From assembly GCF_001709345.1 (NCBI RefSeq), contig NZ_MDTQ01000001.1, positions 2,018,584-2,082,583 on the forward strand: 64,000 nt of DNA, given 5' to 3'. A program made the translations under genes and the position numbers. This document shows, piece after piece, positions 30,029 through 38,924 of the stretch. The DNA is from Terasakiispira papahanaumokuakeensis. Lineage in GTDB: Bacteria > Pseudomonadota > Gammaproteobacteria > Pseudomonadales > Halomonadaceae. A model generated the notes under the pieces. It saw only the letters and a program-made list of their open reading frames with translations. It had not been told where the DNA came from and made no database searches. How positions within the stretch are numbered: the first letter of the stretch is position 1; each line of letters opens with the position of its first letter.

Positions 30029-31438
30029 ATGCCTGGGCTCAAAAGCGATCACACGGCCAACACCAGTTCTGATATTGCCTCCAGCCATGAGGCCAGCGCT
30101 TTCGTGCACCGGCATCCAGAGCTGCAATTTGTCGATTTATTGATTGCAGATATTAATGGCGTTGTGCGCGGGAAGCGCATTGATAGCGCCAGCCTCGACA
30201 AGGTGTATAGTAAAGGGGTCGCCATGCCGGCCTCTTTATTTGCGTTGAATATTCAAGGTTACACCGTCGAAGAAACAGGTTTGGGTCTGGAAATCGGCGA
30301 AGCCGATATGATTTGCTATCCGATCAGCGAAACCCTTTGCATGACCCCTTGGCAATCTCGCCCAATCGCTCAACTCTTGATGAGTATGCACGAAGATCGG
30401 CAAACCCCTTTTTTTGCTGATCCCCGCCATCAAGTGGTCAAAATGCTCGAGCGATTTAAATCGCTTGGCTTAACGCCTGTCACCGCATTTGAGCTAGAGT
30501 TTTATCTGATCGACCAAAAGCAAAAAGACGGTCGCCCTCAACCACCTTGCTCTCCGATGAGTGGTAAGCGTCCTGACACCATTCAGGTATATTCAATTGA
30601 CGACCTTGATGAATACTCGGACTTCCTGATCGCTTCGATAGAGGCGGCTCACGCCCAAGGGCTCCCTGCCGACACCATCGTCGCTGAATCCGCACCAGGC
30701 CAGTTTGAAATCAACCTCAGCCATATCGATGATGCACTCACCGCTTGTGATCAAGCGATTCTTCTCAAACGGGTTATTCGTAATGTGGCTTACGAACATG
30801 GGATGGATGCCACATTTATGGCTAAGCCCTATGAGGAGCAGGCAGGAAGTGGTATGCATGTACACATCAGCCTTTTGGATGAACAAGGCCGCAATGTCCT
30901 GGCGCCACAGCATGAAGGGGACCTACCTAACGACACCCTGCGTTGGGCGATGGGCGGCTTATTAGAGATGATGGGCGAAAGCTTTGCTTTTTTATGTCCC
31001 AACATCAACTCATACCGACGCTTCGGACCCGGCTTTTATGTCCCGTCAGCGCCCACATGGGGAATGGATAATCGCACCACCGCACTGCGAGTGCCCACAG
31101 GTGATGACAATGCCACCCGTATTGAGCACCGAGTAGCAGGCGCCGATGCCAACCCCTATCTCGTCATGACCGCATTATTAGCCGGTATCTACTACGGCAT
31201 TACCCAACAGATCGAACCTGGAGACCCGATTGAAGGGAATGCTTATGATCAAACAGAAGCCAGCCTACCGTGTAGTTTGCGTGATGCACTGCGTTTACTA
31301 AGAGACAGTAAACAACTTGAGCAGGATCTTGGTTCAGAGTTCATCGATGTATTCTGTGCCTGCAAAGACAATGAATTAGAAACTTTTGAACAAACGATTT
31401 CTGCACTCGAATACCGCTGGTATCTCAATACGCTTTAG
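30029..31438 (+). CDS. Second glutamine-synthetase-family gamma-glutamylpolyamine synthetase
   Basis: Paralogue of the neighbour at 28361, also 469 aa. GS blocks: LLIADINGVVRGKRID, FELEFYLIDQ, GQFEINLSHIDD, EEQAGSGMHVHISLLD, and NATRIEHRVAGADANPYLVMTALLAG. Likely acts on a related amine; Pseudomonas keeps several such paralogues (SpuI, SpuB and others) with different polyamine preferences. AAAGGAAATAGCC stands before the ATG. Divergent from the puuA-spuC-pot run, so probably shares its regulator. No terminator is clear after it. Confidence 0.85.
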   Translation: MPGLKSDHTANTSSDIASSHEASAFVHRHPELQFVDLLIADINGVVRGKRIDSASLDKVYSKGVAMPASLFALNIQGYTVEETGLGLEIGEADMICYPISETLCMTPWQSRPIAQLLMSMHEDRQTPFFADPRHQVVKMLERFKSLGLTPVTAFELEFYLIDQKQKDGRPQPPCSPMSGKRPDTIQVYSIDDLDEYSDFLIASIEAAHAQGLPADTIVAESAPGQFEINLSHIDDALTACDQAILLKRVIRNVAYEHGMDATFMAKPYEEQAGSGMHVHISLLDEQGRNVLAPQHEGDLPNDTLRWAMGGLLEMMGESFAFLCPNINSYRRFGPGFYVPSAPTWGMDNRTTALRVPTGDDNATRIEHRVAGADANPYLVMTALLAGIYYGITQQIEPGDPIEGNAYDQTEASLPCSLRDALRLLRDSKQLEQDLGSEFIDVFCACKDNELETFEQTISALEYRWYLNTL

Positions 31439-31608
31439 TACCCTGCATCAGCTCCGTTCTATCACATCAAACTCCCCTCTTCGTTCAAGGCCCTGTTGTA
31501 ATTCGGGCCTTGGATAGCCGAATGATGCGCTTCAAAATACTCAGGCGGGCATACCCCAGCCGTGCATGCGGACTGACACCATATAGCCTCTCTCAACGAG
31601 GGTCATCT

Positions 31609-31640
31609 CTCAACGATAACCACCCTCAACGATAACCCCC
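31609..31640. repeat. Two 16-bp tandem repeats
   Basis: Units CTCAACGATAACCACC (31609) and CTCAACGATAACCCCC (31625) differ at one base; partial copies of CTCAAC flank them at 31592 and 31644. In the 299-bp gap before the fused ABC ATPase gene. Confidence 0.8.
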
Positions 31641-31688
31641 ATCCTCAACCGCAATTAGCACGATAAAGGGTTCCGCTTCAAAAGGTTA

Positions 31689-31697
31689 TGGTATAAC
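31689..31697 (+). promoter_or_regulatory. Candidate extended -10 promoter of the fused ABC importer
   Basis: TGGTATAAC reads as an extended -10 element (TG-N-TATAAC) 40 bp before the start codon of the following gene. The -35 region is poor. Confidence 0.4.
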
Positions 31698-31736
31698 ATT
31701 TCAAGTATTATCAAGCCGACACGGATTCAGATAGTT

Positions 31737-33437
31737 ATGCCCCCTACAGCCCAGCCACCTAGCGCGCTTATTCAAACCCGGCAGTTATCGCTGACTTTTG
31801 GGACAAAAACACTGATTTCCTCACTGAATATTACCCTTGAACGCAGTGAAAGGGTTGCTCTGGTCGGGCCTTCGGGGGCCGGAAAAAGCCTCTTAGCTAA
31901 AGCATTTTTAGGATTACTCCCCCCCAACGCACAATCCCATGGTGAACTCTGGATCCAGCAGCATCAAGTCAGCCAAATGACGGCAATGCAGCGACCTTTG
32001 TCAACGCGGTTAGGGATGATTCTGCAAGATACACTAAGTGCGCTGAATCCGACCATCACTGTAGGGCGCCAGCTTATTGTGCCCTTTCAGTATTTTCATC
32101 GGCAGTCCCGCAAGAACGCTTGGGAGTCGGCGTTAACGCTGCTCGCTGATCTCGAATTCAGTCATCCTGAACAGATCATGGCCGCAACACCACTGGCGCT
32201 TTCGGGCGGTCAGCGCCAGCGTTTGAGTATAGCGATGGCTTTGGCAGGGAAAACTGACTTTTTAATTGCTGACGAGCCTACTGCTGCGCTAGATGAACAT
32301 ACTCAAGCTCAAGTACTTGAAGTGCTGCGACGACATACAGGCCATGCCGGTCAACCCGGTTGCTTACTGATCACACACGATATTCATCAGGCTCAAGCGT
32401 ATTGCAATCGCATCTTAGTGCTAAATGATGGTCAGTTGGTTGTCGATCGTCCCGCTCAACAATTTTTCGCAGCACCGCGGTCAGCCTATCTAGAAAATCT
32501 GGCCGATGCCTTATCAAAACGCCAATTATTGCGTCGACAACGGGGCTCAAAGAAAGCCCTTAGTGCCACAGCCATCACCCTCAATGCCGAGCCACCTATT
32601 CATCAGCCAAACACCGGTGATGCTGACGATATCGTCACACCACCATTACTCGAATTTAAATCGGTTAGCGTCAAAACACGTCGCCAGGACCAAACCATAT
32701 TAGAGCCGATGACATTAGCCCTTCATGCAGGAGAAAAGGTCGGGCTTATTGGGGCTTCAGGGGCGGGCAAGTCAACATTGCTCAATTTAATGATGGGGCT
32801 GATCACGCCTCAAACCCAACCGCTCTACTCAACAGGCCAATATCACCTCAAAGGCGCAAGACTCACGCCCAGTCGCCTGGATGAGTACCGACAGACAGTG
32901 CAATATATCCCGCAAGACCCAAGGGCTTCACTCAACCCTTATATGACGGTTGCCGAATTAGTCACAGAACCTTGGCATTGCTTAAAACATGAGCCATTAG
33001 CTTTAAAAGCACTGCATCACCAACTGGAACAGGTTGGCCTTACCTCCGCACAGTTATCGCTCTACCCCCATCAATTATCGGGTGGTCAGGCGCAGCGCGT
33101 TGCGATCGCTAGAGCACTGGTTGTGAAACCTCAGTTTCTGATTGCAGATGAAGCCACCAGCGGCCTGGATCTTGAGCGCCGCCATCAGATCGAGCAACTG
33201 ATCGCAAGGCTATGCCAAGAAACAGGAACCGGTCTTTTGTGGGCAACTCATGATCTCGACAGCGTGATCGCATTATGCTCACGCACTTTAATCATTAGAG
33301 AAGGCATGATCAGTTATGACGGGCCGACTTGCCCTCATTTATCTGCATTATTGACGCTCCCGACATCGCAATTCAGCCCAGCTAATGGCATCAAAATCAG
33401 ATCACCAGACCATCAACCGCAAGCCCTATTGTCATGA
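31737..33437 (+). CDS. Fused dual ATP-binding subunit of Opp/Dpp-type ABC importer
   Basis: 566 aa with two complete ABC domains joined in one chain, equivalent to OppD/OppF or DppD/DppF. Domain 1: Walker A GPSGAGKS, signature LSGGQRQRLSIAMALAG, Walker B FLIADEPTAALD, His in LLITHDIHQAQ. Domain 2 (from about residue 300): Walker A GASGAGKST, signature LSGGQAQRVAIARALV, Walker B FLIADEATSGLD, His in WATHDLDSV. The linker (about residues 260-300) is low-complexity. First gene of a three-gene set with a substrate-binding lipoprotein and a fused permease. Weak ribosome site (GGA). Substrate could be peptide, nickel, opine or similar. Confidence 0.92.
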   Translation: MPPTAQPPSALIQTRQLSLTFGTKTLISSLNITLERSERVALVGPSGAGKSLLAKAFLGLLPPNAQSHGELWIQQHQVSQMTAMQRPLSTRLGMILQDTLSALNPTITVGRQLIVPFQYFHRQSRKNAWESALTLLADLEFSHPEQIMAATPLALSGGQRQRLSIAMALAGKTDFLIADEPTAALDEHTQAQVLEVLRRHTGHAGQPGCLLITHDIHQAQAYCNRILVLNDGQLVVDRPAQQFFAAPRSAYLENLADALSKRQLLRRQRGSKKALSATAITLNAEPPIHQPNTGDADDIVTPPLLEFKSVSVKTRRQDQTILEPMTLALHAGEKVGLIGASGAGKSTLLNLMMGLITPQTQPLYSTGQYHLKGARLTPSRLDEYRQTVQYIPQDPRASLNPYMTVAELVTEPWHCLKHEPLALKALHHQLEQVGLTSAQLSLYPHQLSGGQAQRVAIARALVVKPQFLIADEATSGLDLERRHQIEQLIARLCQETGTGLLWATHDLDSVIALCSRTLIIREGMISYDGPTCPHLSALLTLPTSQFSPANGIKIRSPDHQPQALLS

Positions 33438-33538
33438 GAACCAGGACCCTGAAACACCTGATTCTTGAATACCAGGGTCTAATGTTTGACACAAATAGCG
33501 ATCGCTAAATCGATGTATTGCCCTTTTCGATGCCGCGC

Positions 33539-33582
33539 AAGATGCACTATATATTCACTCAAGATGCACGATATATTCACCA
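33539..33582. repeat. Two 22-bp tandem repeats upstream of the binding-protein gene
   Basis: Units at 33539 and 33561 share AAGATGCAC-ATATATTCAC and differ at 3 of 22 bases. The reading frame of the next gene stays open through them, but the repeat supports a later start. Confidence 0.8.
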
Positions 33583-33604
33583 TAGTCTCAACGGAAAAGA
33601 CTCC

Positions 33605-35137
33605 ATGCCCAAGCTCAAAGGTTTGACTCAATTTATTTTTCAATGGTCACTTAGTGGGATACTTTTGCTGCTTACAGCTTGCAGTGATCATGATGCCTCC
33701 CAGCAAGTCACAGAACGACTGGAATCCAATCGTTTGCATTTGGCGATGCTGCAACCTCCTCGCTCAGGACTCAACCCCTTCTCTGACGATGCCTTCAAAC
33801 TCTCTCGTTGGAGTACCGCAGAAACTTTAATCAAGCTAAACCCTGAAGGGGAACCCCAGCCCTTCTTGGCCACTGAATGGACTCAAATAGATCCACTGAC
33901 TTGGCGCTTTACCCTGCGTGAAGGCGTTCAATTCCACAACGGCGAAACACTTAACTCAGAACAGGTTGTCACCGCCTTGACGGCAGCCACCCAAGCCATC
34001 CCACGCCCGCGGATTCTGGATGGATTTACACTGAGGGTCCGTGCCGAAGGGCCGCATCAAGTGATCGTCAAAACACAAGTGCCAGATCCACTTTTACCCA
34101 ACCGGTTATCTAGCCCGCAACTGGCCATCTTGGCGTCTGAGGCTTACACCAACACCAAACACGTCAGCCCCGTAGGGACCGGTACAGGGCCTTTTGAGTT
34201 AACCCGCATAGAAGGCACTCGAAGTGCTCATCTGGATCGCTTTGATGGTTATTGGGGAACGCCTGCAAAACTGGCAGGTATTGATGCCGACTTTGTCCCT
34301 GACGGTACCGCACGTGCAGCCGCATTACGGACAGGCGATGCTGACTTAGTTGAGGCTATTCCCGTATCGCAAGCGGCACTGATTGATGACGAGCTCATTC
34401 ATGAAGTGCCTATGCCGAGAACCAACACACTTTATTTGAATACCCGAAAACCACCTTTTGACAACCCTGCCCTGCGCGCAGCCGCTCGCGAAGCCATCGA
34501 ACGTGCTCAAATCATCAAAACAGTTTACGAAAACCGAGCCGACATAGCTGAGGGCTTATTAGGGCCTGCTTTGCCGTGGGCGGCCACATTACGCCAACCC
34601 ATTCAATACCCCATCGCGGAAAAACCAGCGCCAGGCACTCAGATTACACTGGCCACTTTCACAGACCGGGCCGAGCTCCCTGAAGTGGCGGTCCTCGTTG
34701 CCCAACAGCTGACAGAAGCCGGGTTTACTGTCACGCAAGATATTCGCGAATATGCCAATATCGAATCGGATGCTTTAGCCGGTCGTTTCGATGCCTTCAT
34801 TTTATCCCGCGCCACGGTACTAGATTCAGGCGATCCAGTCGCCTACATGAAAAGTGACTTCAGCTGTTCCGGTTCTTTCAATATTGCACAGTTATGCGAT
34901 CCAAAAGTCGACCAAGCGCTGGAAAAAGCCGCTCTAATCCCCACTGGGAGCGGTCGCAAAGAAGCCATCATGGAGGCCGAAGCCGCAATATTGTCCACCG
35001 ATGCCGCGATTCCCATGTTGCATGAACGAGTCATTCAAGGCGAGCAGGCTTATCTAAAAGAGGCTATTCGTGACCCTCGCGAACGACGTCTAATCAATCA
35101 AAATACTCAGTTCGTTGACGCCAAAGATTCACTATGA
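33605..35137 (+). CDS. Peptide/nickel-type ABC substrate-binding lipoprotein (SBP family 5)
   Basis: Receptor of the neighbouring importer, about 510 aa. The lipobox LLLLTAC near residue 26 gives lipid attachment to the Cys. The mature chain has the family-5 pattern: EGEPQPFLATEWTQIDPLTWRF, LREGVQFHNGE, VGTGTGPFELTRIEG, LDRFDGYWG and NTLYLNTRKPPFDNPALRAA. Start taken at the Met at 33605 (MPKLKGLTQF), as the preceding 29 codons include a 22-bp repeat and do not resemble a leader. Its stop overlaps the permease start (ATGA). SBP5 ligands range from peptides to metals and opines; not identifiable here. Confidence 0.9.
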   Translation: MPKLKGLTQFIFQWSLSGILLLLTACSDHDASQQVTERLESNRLHLAMLQPPRSGLNPFSDDAFKLSRWSTAETLIKLNPEGEPQPFLATEWTQIDPLTWRFTLREGVQFHNGETLNSEQVVTALTAATQAIPRPRILDGFTLRVRAEGPHQVIVKTQVPDPLLPNRLSSPQLAILASEAYTNTKHVSPVGTGTGPFELTRIEGTRSAHLDRFDGYWGTPAKLAGIDADFVPDGTARAAALRTGDADLVEAIPVSQAALIDDELIHEVPMPRTNTLYLNTRKPPFDNPALRAAAREAIERAQIIKTVYENRADIAEGLLGPALPWAATLRQPIQYPIAEKPAPGTQITLATFTDRAELPEVAVLVAQQLTEAGFTVTQDIREYANIESDALAGRFDAFILSRATVLDSGDPVAYMKSDFSCSGSFNIAQLCDPKVDQALEKAALIPTGSGRKEAIMEAEAAILSTDAAIPMLHERVIQGEQAYLKEAIRDPRERRLINQNTQFVDAKDSL

Positions 35138-36897
35138 AATCAATCGCTTTGTCATTCCGGGCCTGCTGGCACGGAATGACGCCTTATATATCGCGACTAT
35201 TATCACTACTGGCAGTATTGAGTTTAATTGGCAGTCTGCCTTGGTGGTCCAATCAAGACCCCGCTGCTCGACTCTATCAGGCCCGCTATGGAGAACCCGG
35301 CCACAGCCCTGAGCAATTGGCATCAATTCGAGCAGAGTTAGCCCTAGATCAAGGCCCCGTTCACTATTTACTGAACTGGGCCAATAACCTACTTCAAGGT
35401 CAGTGGGGCGAGTCCTGGATTTCAGGCCAACCTATTTTGCCCGGAGTCGTCGATGCTGTGGTGGTATCACTGCACTTGATGGCAATGGCACTTATCGTGG
35501 CCTTTATTACTGCCATCGCTTTAAGTGCTCCTAGTATGTTACTCGGGCTCAAAGGGCGTGCTCGCCCTTCATCTGAAGGGCTTTCCATCGCCTGTGTCGC
35601 GCTACCCGAGTTTCTACTGGCGACACTTTTACTGCTCATTTTTGCCGTTGGGCTCGGCTGGCTGCCGCCTTATGGTTGGTCAGCCCCCTCGCACTGGATA
35701 TTACCTGCGCTAGCTTTAGGCTTACCCGCAGGAGGTTTACTGGGGCGCCTACTCAGCGATGGGCTCAGCCACACCTTTCATGAGCCTTGGATTGCAACGT
35801 GGCAGGCCAGTGGTTTCTCTCAACGCCGTATTATGATGGCCGTCTTGAATAGAACCATTCCTGCGCTCATTCCTCAAATCAGTTTGGTGATGGTGGGCCT
35901 AACCGGCGGTGCCGTCGCCGTCGAGCAAGTCTTTGCGATTCCAGGCATTGGGCGCGCAACGCTTGGAGCAGCAGTCGCTTATGATTTACCTCAGCTACAG
36001 GGCGGCATTCTTTGTCTACTCATGATCGCCCTGATACTGGGGTTAGCCAGTCGACTGATCCATTACTTAATGCTGGGGCGATATCTACGCTCAGGCGCAT
36101 TGCCAACAGCCACACCCATTCAATATGCAGCCAAGCACCCAAGCCGAACCATTTGGCTATTAGGGGTATTACTCATCGGAGGCTGCTGGCTAGTCGGCAT
36201 TACAGGCGATCCCATTTCATCAGAGTACACTCGACTCGCCCCCCCCTCCTTAAACTTGTGGCTCGGTGCCGATGCCAGTGGGCGTGACCTATTAGCCCGC
36301 TTAGCACATGGCGCCCTAATCACCCTCGGCTTAACACTTCTTGCAGGGATCATTGCGTTCACCACAGGCCTACTTCTGGGCTTACTCAGACAAGGCATCG
36401 ATGGACCCGTCGAAATGGCGAATGCAACGCCACCGGTTTTAGTTGGCATGACCGTCACGGCTTTAAATGGCCCCAGCCAATGGGGAGCCCTACTGGCGGT
36501 ATCTCTTGTCTCCTGGGCACCACTCGCCGCACATACCAGGGCATTGCTGGAGGAAACCAGAGCACAACCCTTTGTTCGTATGGCCCCCACATTAGGCGTC
36601 AGCCCATGGCGTAACTTATGGCGCTACCAACTGCCTGGAATCATGCCAACGATTTTCCGTCATGCGTTAGTTCGGCTTCCTGGCACAGCCTTGGCACTCG
36701 CCAGTTTAAGCTTTTTAGGATTAGGCAGTCGGCCACCGACTCCGGAATGGGGACGCTTATTAGCTGAAGGCATGCCTTATATGGAACGCGCCCCCTGGGT
36801 CGTAATGGCGCCCACACTCGCTTTAATCCTCTTTGCGATCGTAATCTTCAAACTATCGGCTTACTCATTGTTATTAAAGCGTCAGGCTAGAGCATAA
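35134..36897 (+). CDS. Fused DppB/DppC-type ABC permease
   Basis: 587 aa, two complete permease modules in one protein. Half 1 carries an ATPase-contact loop EPWIATWQASGFSQRRIMMAV and the PGIGRATLGAAVAYDLPQLQG block of DppB; half 2, from about residue 330, has LGADASGRDLLARLAHGALITL and the loop RMAPTLGVSPWRNLWRYQLPG of DppC, then LGLGSRPPTPEWGRLLAEG. The fusion junction is a short loop (about 320-335). The start overlaps the preceding stop by 4 bp. With the fused ATPase and the lipoprotein it makes a three-polypeptide importer. Confidence 0.92.
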   Translation: MKSIALSFRACWHGMTPYISRLLSLLAVLSLIGSLPWWSNQDPAARLYQARYGEPGHSPEQLASIRAELALDQGPVHYLLNWANNLLQGQWGESWISGQPILPGVVDAVVVSLHLMAMALIVAFITAIALSAPSMLLGLKGRARPSSEGLSIACVALPEFLLATLLLLIFAVGLGWLPPYGWSAPSHWILPALALGLPAGGLLGRLLSDGLSHTFHEPWIATWQASGFSQRRIMMAVLNRTIPALIPQISLVMVGLTGGAVAVEQVFAIPGIGRATLGAAVAYDLPQLQGGILCLLMIALILGLASRLIHYLMLGRYLRSGALPTATPIQYAAKHPSRTIWLLGVLLIGGCWLVGITGDPISSEYTRLAPPSLNLWLGADASGRDLLARLAHGALITLGLTLLAGIIAFTTGLLLGLLRQGIDGPVEMANATPPVLVGMTVTALNGPSQWGALLAVSLVSWAPLAAHTRALLEETRAQPFVRMAPTLGVSPWRNLWRYQLPGIMPTIFRHALVRLPGTALALASLSFLGLGSRPPTPEWGRLLAEGMPYMERAPWVVMAPTLALILFAIVIFKLSAYSLLLKRQARA

Positions 36898-36929
36898 CTG
36901 ATGCGGTTCATTTGAGGAGGTCTAAAACA

Positions 36930-36956
36930 CCAATAGGCGCCCAAGGCGCCTATTGG
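36930..36956. terminator. Bidirectional terminator between the ABC importer and tctA
   Basis: Perfect 12-bp stem CCAATAGGCGCC/GGCGCCTATTGG with a CAA loop. On the minus strand it is followed by TGTTTTAG, so it mainly ends tctCBA; it can also serve the convergent permease gene. Confidence 0.85.
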
Positions 36957-36976
36957 TTGAACATATATCAATTAGT

Positions 36977-38485
36977 TCATGCTTCGTTTTTTTTCATCCG
37001 CCGACGTAATATAGGCCCAACAACCATGGGTAAGATCAACCCTAATGCTGCAACAGCCCATAAACCAATCGATAAACCACTCGACCAGAGTATCGACCAA
37101 TCACCATCAGAAATCGTCATCGCATGGCGTAAGTTTTTCTCCATTTCCGGTCCCAGCAATAAACCTAAGATCACCGGCACCAGCGGAATATCCAACTTAC
37201 GCAGCACATAACCTATGACACCAAAAGCGATCATAAAATAAAGATCAAACAGCGAATGGCTAATCGAGTAAATCCCGACAAAGGCCACCATGGTGACGAT
37301 CGGCAGCAAGAAGTAGGGCGGCACTGATAACAAACGCACAAAGATGCCAACCAATGGGATATTCAATAGCAATAGCAAGACATTGCCGATCAGCAACGCA
37401 GCAATCACGCCCCAAACCACATCAGCATGCTGAGTGAACATCATCGGCCCCGGCGTAATGTTAAGCGAGATCAGCATTGCCAGGAGCACAGCCGTTGTGC
37501 CAGACCCTGGCACACCGAGCGTCAACATCGGCACTAAGGCACCATTAGCCGCTCCATTATTCCCGGCCTCGGGCGCAGCAACCCCTCGCGGGTCGCCGGT
37601 ACCAAAGGCACCTTTATCCCCGACCACCTTCTTTTCCAGGGTATAACTGATAAAGCTGCCTAATGACGCGCCAGCACCGGGTAAAACACCTGAGATAAAA
37701 CCAATAATCCCGCCACGGAAAGTGGTCGGCAGAATATTCCGAATGTCAGCCCAGCTCAGCTTCAACGGGTTCATATGAATAATTTCATGACCCTTGCCCG
37801 CACGATGTTCAATGAACACTAGCAGTTCAGAAATCGCAAACAAGCCCACAATGGCAATAATAAAATCAATACCTTCATACAGCTCCAACACGTTGAAAGT
37901 ATAACGCTGAACCCCAGTCGACAAATCGATTCCAACCGTCGCGATCATCAGGCCAATCGACGCCGCCATTAACGTTTTCACGGGGTTCTTTCCCGTAATC
38001 CCGCCCAAGGTCGCAAACGCCAGCACAAAGAGTGCAAAATACTCAGCCGGCCCAAATGACAAGGCCACCTTAGCTAATACTGGCGCAAGCAGAATCAAGC
38101 CAATCGTCGCAATAAAACTCCCCAGACAAGAAGCAATGGCAGAAATAGCCAACGCCTCAGCCGCTTTCCCTTTTTGTGCCATAGGATAACCATCTAGACA
38201 GGTCATCATGGCAGGTTCATCGCCAGGGATATTCAATAAAATAGAGGAAATTCGTCCACCATACATGGCGCCGGCATACACCGAAGTCAGCATGATCAAA
38301 GCAGTCTCTGGCGGTAATCCTAGAGAAAAAGCCAAAGGAATGAGAATCGCCACACCATTGGCTGGACCCAAGCCAGGCAAAGCACCAATGAGCGTACCTA
38401 AAAAAGCCCCCATCAGGGCAAACATCAGGTTTGTTGGCTCAAGCGCCACCGCAAACCCTTGAAGTAAATAATGAAGTGTATCCAT
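36977..38485 (-). CDS. tctA: Tripartite tricarboxylate transporter, large permease TctA
   Basis: Large membrane subunit of the TTT system for citrate or other di/tricarboxylates, about 500 aa with roughly 12 spans. Family motifs: LIGALPGLGPANGVAILIPL, YGGRISSILLNIPGDEPA (the substrate-site loop) and GVLPGAGASLGSFISY with TLGVPGSGTTAVLLAML in the second half. Start moved to the ATG at 38485 (MDTLHYLLQG), 1 bp after the tctB stop and preceded by GGAGG. Last gene of tctCBA. Confidence 0.94.
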   Translation of the reverse strand: MDTLHYLLQGFAVALEPTNLMFALMGAFLGTLIGALPGLGPANGVAILIPLAFSLGLPPETALIMLTSVYAGAMYGGRISSILLNIPGDEPAMMTCLDGYPMAQKGKAAEALAISAIASCLGSFIATIGLILLAPVLAKVALSFGPAEYFALFVLAFATLGGITGKNPVKTLMAASIGLMIATVGIDLSTGVQRYTFNVLELYEGIDFIIAIVGLFAISELLVFIEHRAGKGHEIIHMNPLKLSWADIRNILPTTFRGGIIGFISGVLPGAGASLGSFISYTLEKKVVGDKGAFGTGDPRGVAAPEAGNNGAANGALVPMLTLGVPGSGTTAVLLAMLISLNITPGPMMFTQHADVVWGVIAALLIGNVLLLLLNIPLVGIFVRLLSVPPYFLLPIVTMVAFVGIYSISHSLFDLYFMIAFGVIGYVLRKLDIPLVPVILGLLLGPEMEKNLRHAMTISDGDWSILWSSGLSIGLWAVAALGLILPMVVGPILRRRMKKNEA

Positions 38486-38486
38486 G

Positions 38487-38924
38487 TCAGACGACCTCCA
38501 AGAGACCGGCTGGCAAAGGAAGCTCCAGCACGAAATTAAATAGGAGATACACCACAACCCCACCCAGGAAAGCCACCAGGAAGGCAGATTTAAGGCGGGC
38601 GCCCATACGCCAGCATAAAATGCCCACAGCCAAGGTTGTCGAGATCACAAAACCCAGCTCCTCCAAAATAGCGGTGTACGCCAGTAACACAATAAGCACC
38701 ACCACCATCTCAGTCAGTGTCCGGCCTACAGGCCAGCCGTTATCGGGATCGGGGCGGAGCATCATATATAGACTGCAAAATCCCAACAATACCGACAGCA
38801 GTATGGGGAAAGTTTCAGGGCCAACAGCCTCGGCCTCACCAAACGGAACAGGGAACTGCTGGGCACCCCAGCCGTATGCCACGGCCAGGGCTAGCATCAG
38901 CAGACCGAAAATACGGTCACTCAT
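38487..38924 (-). CDS. tctB: Tripartite tricarboxylate transporter, small permease TctB
   Basis: Small four-span membrane subunit (145 aa). TctB pattern: an N-terminal span RIFGLLMLALAVAYGWGA, a periplasmic stretch with GPETFPILLSVLLG, then TEMVVVLIVLLAYTAILEELGF and a last pair ending LFNFVLELPLP. The start codon shares a base with the tctC stop (TAATG), showing coupling. Confidence 0.93.
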   Translation of the reverse strand: MSDRIFGLLMLALAVAYGWGAQQFPVPFGEAEAVGPETFPILLSVLLGFCSLYMMLRPDPDNGWPVGRTLTEMVVVLIVLLAYTAILEELGFVISTTLAVGILCWRMGARLKSAFLVAFLGGVVVYLLFNFVLELPLPAGLLEVV

